DNA of 64,000 nt from CAVYXA01 sp963846775 (GCA_963846775.1 CAWJXB010000004.1:175230-239229); one strand, 5' to 3'; positions 23,406-31,863 are shown, numbered from the stretch's first letter. A program made the numbers and translations. The notes: a model not told the origin generated them from the sequence alone.

Positions 23406-25754
23406 GTGAATGCGCGAACAATCATTCTGCTGGCCAGCTGTATCGCATTCAGCGGATCGGATGCCGCTTCGTTAGGCGTTACAGTGAAGGATGGGAAAGG
23501 CGCGCTTGTTTCCGATGCGGTTGTCTATGCAAAGTCGGGCTCAACCGACGTGCACGGCACAAAACGCGCCGTGATCGATCAGGTGAACAAGCAATTTGTT
23601 CCTTATGTGACAGCGGTGCAGGTCGGCACGGCGATCATGTTTCCGAACAAAGACAACATTCGTCATCACGTCTATTCGCTCTCGCCCGCGAAACGTTTTG
23701 AGCTGCCGCTCTATACCGGGGTGCCAGCGGAGCCGGTCGTTTTCGACAAGGAGGGATTCGTTACCCTCGGATGCAACATTCACGATTGGATGATTGCCTA
23801 CGTCGCTGTCGTCCCGACTCCGTATTTTCAAATCACCAGCCAGGATGGTCGCGTCGCACTGAAAAGCTTACCGCCGGGGCAATACACGATTTTGGCCTGG
23901 CATCCGCTGCTCAAGGGGTCGCCCGAGAAATTGGCCCAACATGTCGATCTTACTCGCGGCGACGGAAAGGAACTCTTGTTCACTCTGGATTTGAAACCGG
24001 ATTTTCGCGCAAAGAGGGTCGCCCGCGCTATCGAACGGAGGTTATCACTGAAGCTTCGATTTCGCAGTTTCAGGGGCCGGCTTCTCTTTTTCTTCATCGT
24101 GCTTCTGACGCTTCTGCAAAGCGTGACTTATCTGGTCGTCAGGCGCGCCAACCGCCAGCACGCGCTTGCCCAAATTGAATCGAGCTTGCGGGCGGGGACC
24201 CAGGTTTTCAAAAAGTTGATCGACCAGCGCAATCAGCAAATCACTAGCGCAGCTGCGATTCTCTCGCGCGACCACGCCTTTCTCGAGGCTTTTGCGGGTG
24301 CGGACCAGGATCGCGCCACCACTTTGTCCGCATTGGAAAGTCTGCGGGGTCGGATCAACGCGGACCTTATTCTGATCGCCTCGCTCAAAAACCAACTGCT
24401 CTTCGACACCCGGCGACCCGATCTCGAGTCAGCCGCCTTTCCTTTTCCAAAGTTGCTCAACAAAGCGGAAACAGACGGGTCGGCCTACGCGTTTGTCATT
24501 TTAGATAAGGAACTTTACGCCATGGCCGCGACGCCGCTGCTCGCCCCCGATCCAATCGCGTGGCTGTGTCCCGCATTTCATATCGACGACCAATTCGCGC
24601 ATGAAATTAAAACCTACTCCGATTTGGAAATCACGTTTCTTAATCCAGCCGACGACATAAGGCTGCTTGCCTCGACCTTCGAGGCGGACAATCGCCATTC
24701 GCTCCTGGCGATCTTGCAGAGACGACTGCCGCGTCTCAAACAAATTGTCGATCTTAAATTCGGCGGAGAACATTTTATCAGTTACTCGCTTCCGCTCACG
24801 GCCGAGAACGCAACGGCCATCGCTCTTCTGCAGAGATCGCTCGACAAGGAACTGGCTCCTTATCTTCGTCTCGAGCGGACTTACCTTTTTCTCGCGCTCG
24901 CCGGGCTGCTCGTTTCCGTCGGCGTCGGAATCTGGATCGCCCGCAGCGTTTCCCGACCGGTTTTGCAACTGGCTGAAGGCACGCGCAAGATCGGCGAGGG
25001 AGATTATTCCCATCGCATCAGAGTGCGAACGGATGATGAAATCGGTCTGCTCGCCAGCGCATTCAATCATATGAGCGAAGGCCTGGCCGAGCGCGATCAG
25101 GTTCGCGATTTGCTCGGCAAAGTCGTTTCACCAGCAGTGGCCACGGAACTGTTGCGCAAGGATGTGATGCTCGGAGGCGAAGAACGCGAGGTCACCATCC
25201 TTTTTTCCGATCTGCGAAGGTTCACCAGCATGTCCGAGGCACGTTCTCCGCAGGAGATGGTGGGAATTCTCAATCACTATTTTACTCGGATGAGCGCGAT
25301 CGTCGAAGCGCATGGCGGCGTAGTCGATAAGTATGTGGGCGATGCCATGATGGCGTTGTTCGGCGCGCCGCTGGCTGGGCCGGACGATGCCGATCACGCC
25401 TTGGAAACCGCGCTGGAGATGTCGGACGCGCTGGATGAGTTGAACCGGCAATGGCAGGAACAGGGACGCAACGCTCTTGATGTTGGAATAGGCATCAATA
25501 CCGATGTCGTCGTCGCCGGCAACATGGGATCGCAGACTCGCCTTAATTACACCGTGATTGGCGATGGCGTGAATCTGGCCTCGCGTTTGGAAGAGCTAAC
25601 CAAAACGCCCGAATACCAGACGCGGATCATCGTTTCGAGTTCGACACTGGAAAAAGCGAAAAAAAATTATCGCACTCGCCGGCTCGGCGAAGTTGCGGTT
25701 AAAGGAAAGAAAAAGCCGACCGAGATTTACGCGCTGCTTGGGCTCGAAATTTGA
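23406..25754 (+). CDS. cupredoxin-like domain fused to membrane adenylate cyclase (class III)
   Basis: 782 residues, GTG start, in one frame. Residues 1-21 form a signal peptide. Residues 22-200 form a cupredoxin-like domain of the kind annotated as methylamine utilisation protein, with candidate copper ligands H87/H88, C123, H126 and M129 (LGCNIHDWM). TM1 is at about 225-245, an extracytoplasmic-type sensor region at 250-490 and TM2 at 493-512. HAMP follows (513-565). The cyclase domain at 593-770 has metal Asp602 (FSDLRRF) and Asp646 (YVGDAMMALFG), with Lys642 and Thr716 fitting ATP rather than GTP. N724 and R728 (NLASRLEEL) complete the site. It would make cAMP in response to an envelope or copper signal. 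Oddity: the signal peptide and basic stretch before TM1 give conflicting topology, see the junction feature. Confidence 0.88.
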   Translation: MNARTIILLASCIAFSGSDAASLGVTVKDGKGALVSDAVVYAKSGSTDVHGTKRAVIDQVNKQFVPYVTAVQVGTAIMFPNKDNIRHHVYSLSPAKRFELPLYTGVPAEPVVFDKEGFVTLGCNIHDWMIAYVAVVPTPYFQITSQDGRVALKSLPPGQYTILAWHPLLKGSPEKLAQHVDLTRGDGKELLFTLDLKPDFRAKRVARAIERRLSLKLRFRSFRGRLLFFFIVLLTLLQSVTYLVVRRANRQHALAQIESSLRAGTQVFKKLIDQRNQQITSAAAILSRDHAFLEAFAGADQDRATTLSALESLRGRINADLILIASLKNQLLFDTRRPDLESAAFPFPKLLNKAETDGSAYAFVILDKELYAMAATPLLAPDPIAWLCPAFHIDDQFAHEIKTYSDLEITFLNPADDIRLLASTFEADNRHSLLAILQRRLPRLKQIVDLKFGGEHFISYSLPLTAENATAIALLQRSLDKELAPYLRLERTYLFLALAGLLVSVGVGIWIARSVSRPVLQLAEGTRKIGEGDYSHRIRVRTDDEIGLLASAFNHMSEGLAERDQVRDLLGKVVSPAVATELLRKDVMLGGEEREVTILFSDLRRFTSMSEARSPQEMVGILNHYFTRMSAIVEAHGGVVDKYVGDAMMALFGAPLAGPDDADHALETALEMSDALDELNRQWQEQGRNALDVGIGINTDVVVAGNMGSQTRLNYTVIGDGVNLASRLEELTKTPEYQTRIIVSSSTLEKAKKNYRTRRLGEVAVKGKKKPTEIYALLGLEI
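24037..24050 (+). promoter_or_regulatory. internal ribosome binding site with in-frame CTG at the fusion junction
   Basis: A perfect GGAGG (24037-24041) lies 6 nt before an in-frame CTG (24048-24050, residue 215 of the fusion). This is just before the basic stretch KLRFRSFRGR and TM1 of the cyclase. The out-of-frame triplet overlapping it is TGA. This looks like the remains of a separate cyclase start whose ATG became CTG, or a working non-standard start. Confidence 0.45.
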
Positions 25755-26071
25755 GATGGCTTTAACGACAGACCGATTTCCGGGGAGTACCCGAAAGCAT
25801 TCGGGGTTCTTCAAAAATCCGCCTTTGTGGCAGATTATTTGCGAGCGAATCCATGCTTATGTGAATCGCGTATAACGAATTGTGCGCCCGCAGAGAGGAT
25901 TTCTTCCGTCCCTGGCGGCACTTGGCCTTCTTGCGTTATGAAGTCCCAGCGTTAAAACGCTGGGCTATTGTCAGAACCACGCAGCGCGCGCGGCTCAAAA
26001 AATCACTCTATCGATTTTACCGACTGCCGCGGCGTTCGCGCGATCATTCTGTCGGATGAGAACGGAGGCGG
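25755..26071. repeat. 317-bp gap with a perfect hairpin
   Basis: CCCAGCGTT (25945-25953) and AACGCTGGG (25956-25964) form a 9-bp perfect stem followed by CTATTG. Without a T-tract it is more like a REP element than a terminator. The rest of the gap contains nothing I recognise. Confidence 0.6.
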
Positions 26072-26266
26072 CTACAGACGTTCGAAGGCAGTGAGCAACG
26101 CCGCGCCGAGCGCCAGGTAGACGCCGATCACGACCCAGAAATATCGTGGGCATTCAGATCGGTAGATCATTTTCATGCCTGGTCCCGATCTTGCCAGCAC
26201 GCAGCCCGTGGTCGTCGCGTAGAGCGTGTAAAGCAGCAGGACCAATCCGAGCAGCTTAAACATCAA
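26072..26266 (-). CDS. small membrane protein
   Basis: 64 residues with two hydrophobic segments (MFKLLGLVLLLYTLYATTTGCVL and YFWVVIGVYLALGAALLTAF) and a short polar loop between them. No family recognised. It overlaps the upstream membrane protein gene by 11 bp, so both are probably translated from one message. Confidence 0.5.
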   Translation of the reverse strand: MMFKLLGLVLLLYTLYATTTGCVLARSGPGMKMIYRSECPRYFWVVIGVYLALGAALLTAFERL

Positions 26267-26582
26267 TCTGGGTTTTTCGCGCGCAGCGCGCTATCAGCCA
26301 GGCGATCATGCTGCCCACGACTGCTCCCGCCAGCGCGCAAGGGAAGCCCACGAAGGACGCGATTACTACCTCGAACGGCCATAGATTATGCGAGGTGGGA
26401 TCGGCGGCGACATCCCGCGCGACGCGCAGACAAACGGCAGCCGGGACGGTCGCGCCCATTACCAACAGCACCTTGGGTAGCGAAGCCACCCGACTAGCGC
26501 ACAACAGCAGAGCCGCCCCGACCGGCACCAGCAGACCTGGCCCGACCAGCGCGACAGGAAGCTTCACCTTGCCGTAGGCCAT
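26256..26582 (-). CDS. membrane protein of unknown function
   Basis: 108 residues with three to four hydrophobic segments (LPVALVGPGLLVPVGAALLLCA; LPKVLLVMGATVPAAVCLRVA; VIASFVGFPCALAGAVVGSMIAWLIA). No known motif. It overlaps the following small membrane protein gene by 11 bp and the preceding short frame by 19 bp, forming a compact three-gene membrane cluster. Confidence 0.5.
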   Translation of the reverse strand: MAYGKVKLPVALVGPGLLVPVGAALLLCASRVASLPKVLLVMGATVPAAVCLRVARDVAADPTSHNLWPFEVVIASFVGFPCALAGAVVGSMIAWLIARCARKTQIDV

Positions 26583-26665
26583 GCTCCAATAAGGTACCCG
26601 ACCGCCAGCACTCCTGAGACAAACGCCACTGCTAGCAAGAGATTTTTACGCACGTTTACAGACAT
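26564..26665 (-). CDS. possible 33-residue membrane peptide
   Basis: MSVNVRKNLLLAVAFVSGV followed by LAVGYLIGAWPTAR and a stop. One membrane helix with a basic N-terminus. It ends inside the start of the next membrane protein gene (19-bp overlap), as coupled genes do. No homolog known to me; it could be chance. Confidence 0.3.
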   Translation of the reverse strand: MSVNVRKNLLLAVAFVSGVLAVGYLIGAWPTAR

Positions 26666-26865
26666 TGGTTTTGCTCGATCAGCAGCGCGGTGGGAAATAG
26701 CCGTCTGTTTCAGAGGGAGCTAGATCCATGCCCCACTCAGTTCGGCGTCACTAGCAACGATGAATTGCCCGAAATGGGATAACGAATAACGAACTAACTG
26801 ATACGGCCAGCGCTTTCCGCTTTCGTGGCGTTCTCCTAACTGTTGAGTGGTCTGAAGTCTCCGCG

Positions 26866-27738
26866 TTAATAACTCGCGACTTGCCGCAGTCCCAAAGCCT
26901 GGAGCGTCTCAGTTGTTAGATAACCGGTTACGTGCAAGCCGTGGTTGCTTTGATAGCGTGCAATGGCGCGCTGGGTCTTCGGGCCAGCGACGCCGTCGAT
27001 TTCTCCCCGATAATAACCTTCCCGGGCAAGTTGCTCCTGGGCGGCAGCAACAGTCGAGCCGGCCGATTGGTCTGACGAGTAATCGTTCTGGTCGTAATAC
27101 TGGTCGTCGCCGTAACCGTAGGGATCGTAATAGCCTTGGTTGTAGTAACCATACGGATAGGAGTAGTCGTACGGATATCCGTAGTCATAGCCCCACCAAG
27201 GATAAAATCCGAAGTCAAAGATGACCCAGGAGCCGTTGATGAAACGGCAATGGTGGCCATGCCAGACATGATCGCGGTTGTGGTCCCAATTGCGGTGCCA
27301 GTCTGCTGAATGCCGCGACGTGACATGAGTTCGCCAATTGCCAGGCAAATTATTTCCCGGTCGAGCCTGACGTGTCCCAAAGTCGCGCCGTGCATTCGTC
27401 AACGTGTGAGCGTCACTGTTTCGATTATGGGCCAGACGATTCGTGCCGTAAACGGATGCAAACTGACGCCTACCGCTGGCCGTAATATGCCGCTGAGGCA
27501 TTCCCCTCGGCGACATCCAGCGTGTGCTGCCCGGTGAAAAACGTTGTCCGTACATTCGGGCCCCGCCAAAGCTTTGACTGCCGCCTCGCGCAGCTGAACG
27601 AGCCGACCCATGCGAGGGCGACGCTGGCGCAGCGAAAGAGCCGCCACTGCCTCCATTTCCATGATGGCCGCCTGCATTTGCCTGTGCGATCATGGCCGCG
27701 CTGGCAATGATCGCGGCCCAACATAATTTCGTTTTCAT
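26866..27738 (-). CDS. secreted protein with C-terminal peptidoglycan-binding domain
   Basis: 290 residues starting at an ATG with AGGAAA upstream. Signal peptide (MKTKLCWAAIIASAAMIAQANA). A Gly/Ser/His-rich region follows. A Trp/His segment (ADWHRNWDHNRDHVWHGHHCRFINGSWVIFDFGFYPW) leads into a Tyr/Asp/Gly-rich low-complexity stretch, as in YXWGXW-motif proteins. The last 65 residues are a PG_binding_1 fold (STVAAAQEQLAREGYYRGEIDGVAGPKTQRAIARYQSNHGLHVTGYLTTETLQALG). It is likely an envelope protein held to peptidoglycan. It is followed upstream by an SDR gene remnant and the OsmC gene. Confidence 0.8.
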   Translation of the reverse strand: MKTKLCWAAIIASAAMIAQANAGGHHGNGGSGGSFAAPASPSHGSARSAARGGSQSFGGARMYGQRFSPGSTRWMSPRGMPQRHITASGRRQFASVYGTNRLAHNRNSDAHTLTNARRDFGTRQARPGNNLPGNWRTHVTSRHSADWHRNWDHNRDHVWHGHHCRFINGSWVIFDFGFYPWWGYDYGYPYDYSYPYGYYNQGYYDPYGYGDDQYYDQNDYSSDQSAGSTVAAAQEQLAREGYYRGEIDGVAGPKTQRAIARYQSNHGLHVTGYLTTETLQALGLRQVASY

Positions 27739-27786
27739 ACTTGCATTTCCTTTCGGGTTCTACTGACAGACCTATCTTTTTGAATT

Positions 27787-27840
27787 TTACCAAAAACCTC
27801 CCGCGATGACCAGCATTTCCCCGGTGATCCACTCCGAATG
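27787..27840 (-). pseudogene. remnant of a second SDR gene (3' end only)
   Basis: Reads HSEWITGEMLVIAGGFW and a stop. This is the invariable C-terminal signature of short-chain dehydrogenases, and its DNA closely matches the 3' end of the intact SDR gene at 28384-28430 (acctcccgcgatga shared). Nothing upstream continues it. A tandem SDR copy was evidently deleted, leaving the last 17 codons. Confidence 0.75.
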
Positions 27841-27872
27841 TTGTTTAAAATGATTGTACCTCTTGACTGTTT

Positions 27873-28349
27873 TCATTGGTTTACTGCCGCCATCGACGTT
27901 GCGGCTTCCGCTTTTTCAGCCTGTCGCAGCGTTGCCTTGACCCGGATTTCGATCGCGGCGAGCGCCTTCGATACGGGACAGTTCTTTTTCGCGTCCGCGA
28001 CAAACTTTTGAAACGCTGCGTCATCGATGCTCGGAACGTCCGCTAATGTTTCGAGTTCGATTCGCGTGATCTGGAAGCCGTCAGCGATCTTTTCGAACGC
28101 CACTTTGGCGACAGTGCGAATACCGACGGGCTTAAATCCAGCGCCCGATAATCGCGCAGCTAGCGCCATTGTGAAACAACCGGCATGCGCCGCGCCGAGC
28201 AGCTCCTCCGGGTTCGTGGCTGACTCTCCATCCTCCAAACGCGACTTGAGCGAATAGGGGACGTCGATCGCGCCACTGCCAACGGTGAGTCGGCCGCTTC
28301 CTTCTACCAGATTTCCTTTCCACCGCGCTTCTGCTTTTCGAACTAACAT
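27873..28349 (-). CDS. OsmC family peroxiredoxin
   Basis: 158 residues from the ATG at 28349 (MLVRKAEARWKGNLVEG). OsmC proteins reduce organic hydroperoxides with a pair of Cys. The first lies in LLGAAHAGCFTMALAARLS and the second in AKKNCPVSKAL, both at the usual places. VGIRTVAKVAFEKIADGFQITRIEL is the central strand region. Upstream neighbours are an SDR and a zinc alcohol dehydrogenase on the same strand, under a TetR regulator. The set looks like a response to organic peroxides or reactive carbonyls. Confidence 0.9.
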   Translation of the reverse strand: MLVRKAEARWKGNLVEGSGRLTVGSGAIDVPYSLKSRLEDGESATNPEELLGAAHAGCFTMALAARLSGAGFKPVGIRTVAKVAFEKIADGFQITRIELETLADVPSIDDAAFQKFVADAKKNCPVSKALAAIEIRVKATLRQAEKAEAATSMAAVNQ

Positions 28350-28381
28350 GTGAGTAATCCTTTCCTTGGTTTGGTAACGAG

Positions 28382-29137
28382 CTAACGAAGACCTCCCGCG
28401 ATGAGCAGCGTTTCTCCGGTGATCCATTTCGAATCGTCTGACGCGAAAAAAACCGCGGCCGGTGCGATGTCGTCGGTCTGACCGATTCGACCCAGCGGCG
28501 TCTGCGACTCCAAAGCTTTCCTGAAATCGCTTTGATCGAATCCCGCTGCTACGACTCCGTCGGTTATCACCATGCCGGGATTGACCGAGTTGACCCGAAT
28601 CTTTCGCGGCCCAAGCTCCTTTGCCAACGTGCGTGTGATTGCATCGACTGCGCCTTTGGTCGCGTTGTAAACAACCGCGGTCGGCGGTGTCAGGGAACTG
28701 GCAAGCGAACTGACGTTGACGATGCTTCCACCGTCAGAATTGAAATGTTTCAACGCTTCCTGGGTTGCCAGAAGCATTCCGAGCACGTTGGTGTCGAAAT
28801 GCCAGTGGAACTGTTTTTCGGTTACCTCTTCCAAGGGTCCGAATTCGTATACGCCAGCGTTGTTCACTAGGATGTCGATCTTGCCAAAAGCTTTCTCGGC
28901 CGCGGCGAATAGCGCTTCCACTTCCGACTTCTTCGCCACGTTCCCCTGGACCGCGACCGCTTTTCCGCCTCGTTTCGAGATTTCATCGACGACTTTGTCG
29001 GCATCCGATTTTGACGACGCGTAGTTAACGATCACTGACGCACCTTCCGCTGCGAACTGCTTGGCGATGCCAGCGCCGATTCCTTTCGACGCACCGGTCA
29101 CCACCGCGACTTTTCTGTTTAGTTTTCCGTTTTGCAT
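28382..29137 (-). CDS. short-chain dehydrogenase/reductase (3-oxoacyl-ACP reductase-like)
   Basis: 251 residues from the ATG at 29137, with AAGGAAC upstream. Classical SDR: cofactor motif TGASKGIGAGIA (about 15-26), NNAGVYEFGPL, catalytic Ser in NVSSLASS, YNATK (Tyr and Lys), and PGMVITDG. A basic/Ser pattern after beta2 (NYASSKSD) favours NADP(H). It ends with WITGETLLIAGGLR. The substrate is not deducible; FabG-like members reduce 3-oxoacyl or small carbonyl compounds. It lies 32 bp upstream of osmC and 19 bp downstream of the ADH gene. Confidence 0.88.
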   Translation of the reverse strand: MQNGKLNRKVAVVTGASKGIGAGIAKQFAAEGASVIVNYASSKSDADKVVDEISKRGGKAVAVQGNVAKKSEVEALFAAAEKAFGKIDILVNNAGVYEFGPLEEVTEKQFHWHFDTNVLGMLLATQEALKHFNSDGGSIVNVSSLASSLTPPTAVVYNATKGAVDAITRTLAKELGPRKIRVNSVNPGMVITDGVVAAGFDQSDFRKALESQTPLGRIGQTDDIAPAAVFFASDDSKWITGETLLIAGGLR

Positions 29138-29156
29138 TTTTGTTCCTTTCATTCGT

Positions 29157-30176
29157 TCAGTCTTCGCTCATGGTGAGGACGACGCGAAAGCGCACCTTGC
29201 CGGTGTGCATCTGTTCATAAGCTTCGCCAACGCGGTTGAGCGGAAATTTTTCGATCATCGGATGGACGCCACTGAGCGCGCTGAATTCCAATGTGTCCTG
29301 CGAATCGCGCGCGGTCCCTGAATACCAACCTGAGATTTGCCGCCGTCCCATGATCAGCGGCATCACGCTGATCGTTAGCGGATCGTTTGGCGCGGCCGGA
29401 ATCAACAAATTGCCGTTCACGCCCAATCCGTCGACGACTGACGAAATCGCTTTTGCGCTCGGCGCGGTTGCGAGAATCACGCGCGCGCCGCCAAGTTTCT
29501 GTAATTCCTTAACCGGATCGACCAGGTCCGAATCGATGTAGTGATGCGCGCCGAGTTTTTTGGCCAGCGGTTCCTTATCTTTGCCGCGACCGAGCGCGAT
29601 GGTTTGGAATCCCATTTTCCGCGCGTATTGCACACCAAGATGTCCAAGCCCGCCAATTCCCTGCACCGCGACGACGTTGCCAGGTCGCGCGCCTGAATTT
29701 CGCAACGCGTTGTAAACCGTCACACCCGCGCACATGAACGGTCCAGCTTCCTCGGCCGGCAATTTATCGGGAATCAACGCCAACGCTTCCGCCGGCGCGA
29801 TCATGTATTCGGCGTAGCCGCCATCGAAATCGATGCCGGTCACTTTGCGATTGATGCACATCGCGAAATCGCCGCGTCGGCAGTGATCGCAAACAAAATC
29901 ATGTCCGCCATGCCATCCGACCCCGACGCGATCGCCTTTTTTCCAGTTCGCGACGTGATCGCCCACGGCATCGACGCGTCCAGCGACCTCGTGACCTGGC
30001 ACTCGTGGGTACTGAAGGCCGGGCCAGAGGCCTTCTTTAACCAGAACGTCGCTATGGCAAATGCCGCACGCTTCGACCTTCACGCGAACCTGTCGCGGAC
30101 CCGGCTCCGGGATCCCGCGTTCAACTAATTCAAACTCCGCGCCGGCTTTGCTGATCTGCGCTGCTTTCATTTTCAT
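29157..30176 (-). CDS. zinc-dependent alcohol dehydrogenase (AdhP/AdhA-like)
   Basis: 339 residues of the medium-chain dehydrogenase family. The catalytic zinc site is ACGICHSD and PGHEVAGRVDAVG, with the GWHGGH segment typical of AdhA-type enzymes. The structural zinc loop reads HDFVCDHCRRGDFAMC. Here the first of the four usual Cys is Asp, which can still bind zinc. The Rossmann motif is GIGGLGHLGVQYARKMG. It oxidises alcohols or reduces aldehydes with NAD(P). In the TetR-ADH-SDR-OsmC cluster it probably detoxifies aldehydes. Confidence 0.92.
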   Translation of the reverse strand: MKMKAAQISKAGAEFELVERGIPEPGPRQVRVKVEACGICHSDVLVKEGLWPGLQYPRVPGHEVAGRVDAVGDHVANWKKGDRVGVGWHGGHDFVCDHCRRGDFAMCINRKVTGIDFDGGYAEYMIAPAEALALIPDKLPAEEAGPFMCAGVTVYNALRNSGARPGNVVAVQGIGGLGHLGVQYARKMGFQTIALGRGKDKEPLAKKLGAHHYIDSDLVDPVKELQKLGGARVILATAPSAKAISSVVDGLGVNGNLLIPAAPNDPLTISVMPLIMGRRQISGWYSGTARDSQDTLEFSALSGVHPMIEKFPLNRVGEAYEQMHTGKVRFRVVLTMSED

Positions 30177-30318
30177 ATTTATGGATTCCTCGGTTCACTT
30201 TCTTCATTTATCCAACTGACATCCGTGCTTCGCCCGATTTTGGGGTTTTGCAGGCCCAGATCGCGGTGGCGGCTCTGATGCTCGTAAAGGTCACGTTCGT
30301 GAGTTTTGGTAATGGTTC

Positions 30319-30675
30319 CTATGACCCACATAAAGCCAGAGCCGGTTGATAATTGCTGGGCACGCCGTAGACCAGCGAAGATGGGTCGAGGTTGGTGAAG
30401 TCGTGCGAAGGGAGGAGATGATCGTGCGCTGCCGGTTGCAGACTGAGCTTCTCGATGTGCGCTTCGACCAAATCGGGAAGAAGCAAATGCGGAAACGCCG
30501 ATAAACGCCGGGCGTTTGTTTCTTCCTCATCCAAGACCAGGTGAATGATTTCGCGCAAGTCTGGATAGGCCTGCTCGTAATCGCGGCGTAACTGCTGTTT
30601 CAGTTGCGTTAGGGCGAGTGAAACGTTCTGGAGGAAAACTGCGGTGGTGGGTTCTGGCTGATGATTAGTTTTCAT
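30319..30675 (-). CDS. hypothetical protein
   Basis: 118 residues from the ATG at 30675 (MKTNHQPEPTTAVFLQNV). A helical N-terminal half (SLALTQLKQQLRRDYEQAYPDLREIIHLVLDEEETNARRLS) is followed by LLLPDLVEAHIEKLSLQP. No known family and no signal peptide. It lies between the TetR and ADH genes on the same strand and may be part of that transcript. Confidence 0.5.
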   Translation of the reverse strand: MKTNHQPEPTTAVFLQNVSLALTQLKQQLRRDYEQAYPDLREIIHLVLDEEETNARRLSAFPHLLLPDLVEAHIEKLSLQPAAHDHLLPSHDFTNLDPSSLVYGVPSNYQPALALCGS

Positions 30676-30733
30676 AGGATTGAGCGTGGTTGTATTTGAC
30701 CGGTCGTCTATCAAATTGGCAAAAAGACATAGG

Positions 30734-31348
30734 TTAGAGGGAAACTGCCTCTGCGCGTCTTACCCCTAAGACTTGCAGCGCGCAGTATTTGAATTCTCGC
30801 AGCAACTCGAGGTCATTTTGGATCCGAGCTTGGGCGAGCGTGCCTTGATAACACGCAAACAGCGCTCTCGCTTTCGCTTCGGGATCGGGCGCTTCGATCA
30901 AGCCCTGCGCTGCGGCGTCGCGCACCGCTGAGATGAAGTAGTTGACCTTCGTATCCATGATTCGATCAACCGTCTCGCGCACGATCTGGTCTTGTGTGCT
31001 CACTTCGCTGCCAATGCTCAATAGAGGGCAACCGAGGATGGAACCGCATTGCTTCTGGCGTTCGGCCAGGTTTCTATGCACAAACTCAAAATAGCGATCG
31101 AAACGTTCCAGAGGCGGGACCGTCGGCGAAAAAATTGCATCCATTTCTCGCTTTTTCTTCTTCCAATCCGCCTCCAACGCCGCAGCCGCGAGCTCCGATT
31201 TCGACTTAAAGAAATAGTAGAAGCTCCCCTTTTTTGCTCCGGCCTTCTCGCAGATCGCGTCAACCGAAGTCGTTCCGTAACTGTTTTCCCAAAGGAGATC
31301 CATCGCGGCATCGGTCAGCCGCTCTTTCATGTCACTCACTCTTGGCAT
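30734..31348 (-). CDS. TetR family transcriptional regulator
   Basis: 204 residues. The N-terminal helix-turn-helix is typical (RLTDAAMDLLWENSYGTTSVDAICEKAGAKKGSFYYFFKSKSELAAAAL). The ligand domain contains QKQCGSILGCPLLSIGSEVSTQD. That segment resembles the TetR_C_6/AcuR-NemR type and carries two Cys that could sense electrophiles. A perfect palindrome lies 21 bp upstream of the start. Downstream on the same strand are a hypothetical protein, an ADH, an SDR and an OsmC peroxiredoxin. The likely role is repressor of this set and of itself (inference). Confidence 0.88.
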   Translation of the reverse strand: MPRVSDMKERLTDAAMDLLWENSYGTTSVDAICEKAGAKKGSFYYFFKSKSELAAAALEADWKKKKREMDAIFSPTVPPLERFDRYFEFVHRNLAERQKQCGSILGCPLLSIGSEVSTQDQIVRETVDRIMDTKVNYFISAVRDAAAQGLIEAPDPEAKARALFACYQGTLAQARIQNDLELLREFKYCALQVLGVRRAEAVSL

Positions 31349-31369
31349 GTCGAGACAATGCGAGCACTA

Positions 31370-31381
31370 GACTAATTAGTC
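31370..31381. promoter_or_regulatory. palindromic operator candidate for the TetR regulator
   Basis: GACTAATTAGTC is a perfect 12-bp palindrome, extended outward by a T..A pair at 31368 and 31383. It sits 21 bp upstream of the regulator's start, where a self-repressing TetR site would be. AT-rich content may also include its -10 region. Confidence 0.6.
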
Positions 31382-31516
31382 AACTATTTTTTGGAGGATT
31401 TTTTTGCTGGCCAACTGTCCCAAGGTCGGAGGTCCATTCGTTGAAGCAGCCAGCGAATCGCAAGCCTGATCTTTAGCTGGCTCTTTGCTGATGGATCGAG
31501 CAGGATTCGCTAACCG

Positions 31517-31843
31517 ATGCAAACAGTGATTCAAGTGATCGCGACCGGGCGGGGCTCGTTGCGCAACAAAATCATGACCGATCCGCAATTAGAGAAAAAG
31601 TTTGGCTTCATCAAAGTGTGGTCGAAACAACCAGGGCGTCCGCATGGTTGGGCGAAGATCCATAGTGCTCGCGATCTTCACGGCGCGATCAATCTCGAGT
31701 GGCACGCCCGCAGTTACACATTGATCTGTCGCGTCGTGACGAAGCTTGGGAACAAACCAAACTCGATCATCGGGGATTTCATCGATTACCTGCTGGCGCG
31801 TCATCAGAGCCGGATCCTGGCAATTCACATCATGCGGCGGTGA
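31517..31843 (+). CDS. conserved hypothetical protein
   Basis: 108 residues with no signal peptide. MQTVIQVIATGRGSLRNKIMTDPQLEKKFGFIKVWSKQPGRPHGWAKIHS is followed by INLEWHARSYTLICRVVTKLGNKPNSIIGDFIDYLLARH. The composition is that of a compact alpha/beta protein with an invariant-looking GWAKIHS and a basic surface. I cannot name a family. It is convergent with the glucosidase gene. Confidence 0.55.
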   Translation: MQTVIQVIATGRGSLRNKIMTDPQLEKKFGFIKVWSKQPGRPHGWAKIHSARDLHGAINLEWHARSYTLICRVVTKLGNKPNSIIGDFIDYLLARHQSRILAIHIMRR

Positions 31844-31863
31844 GAAGTCCACTTGCTCGGGAT

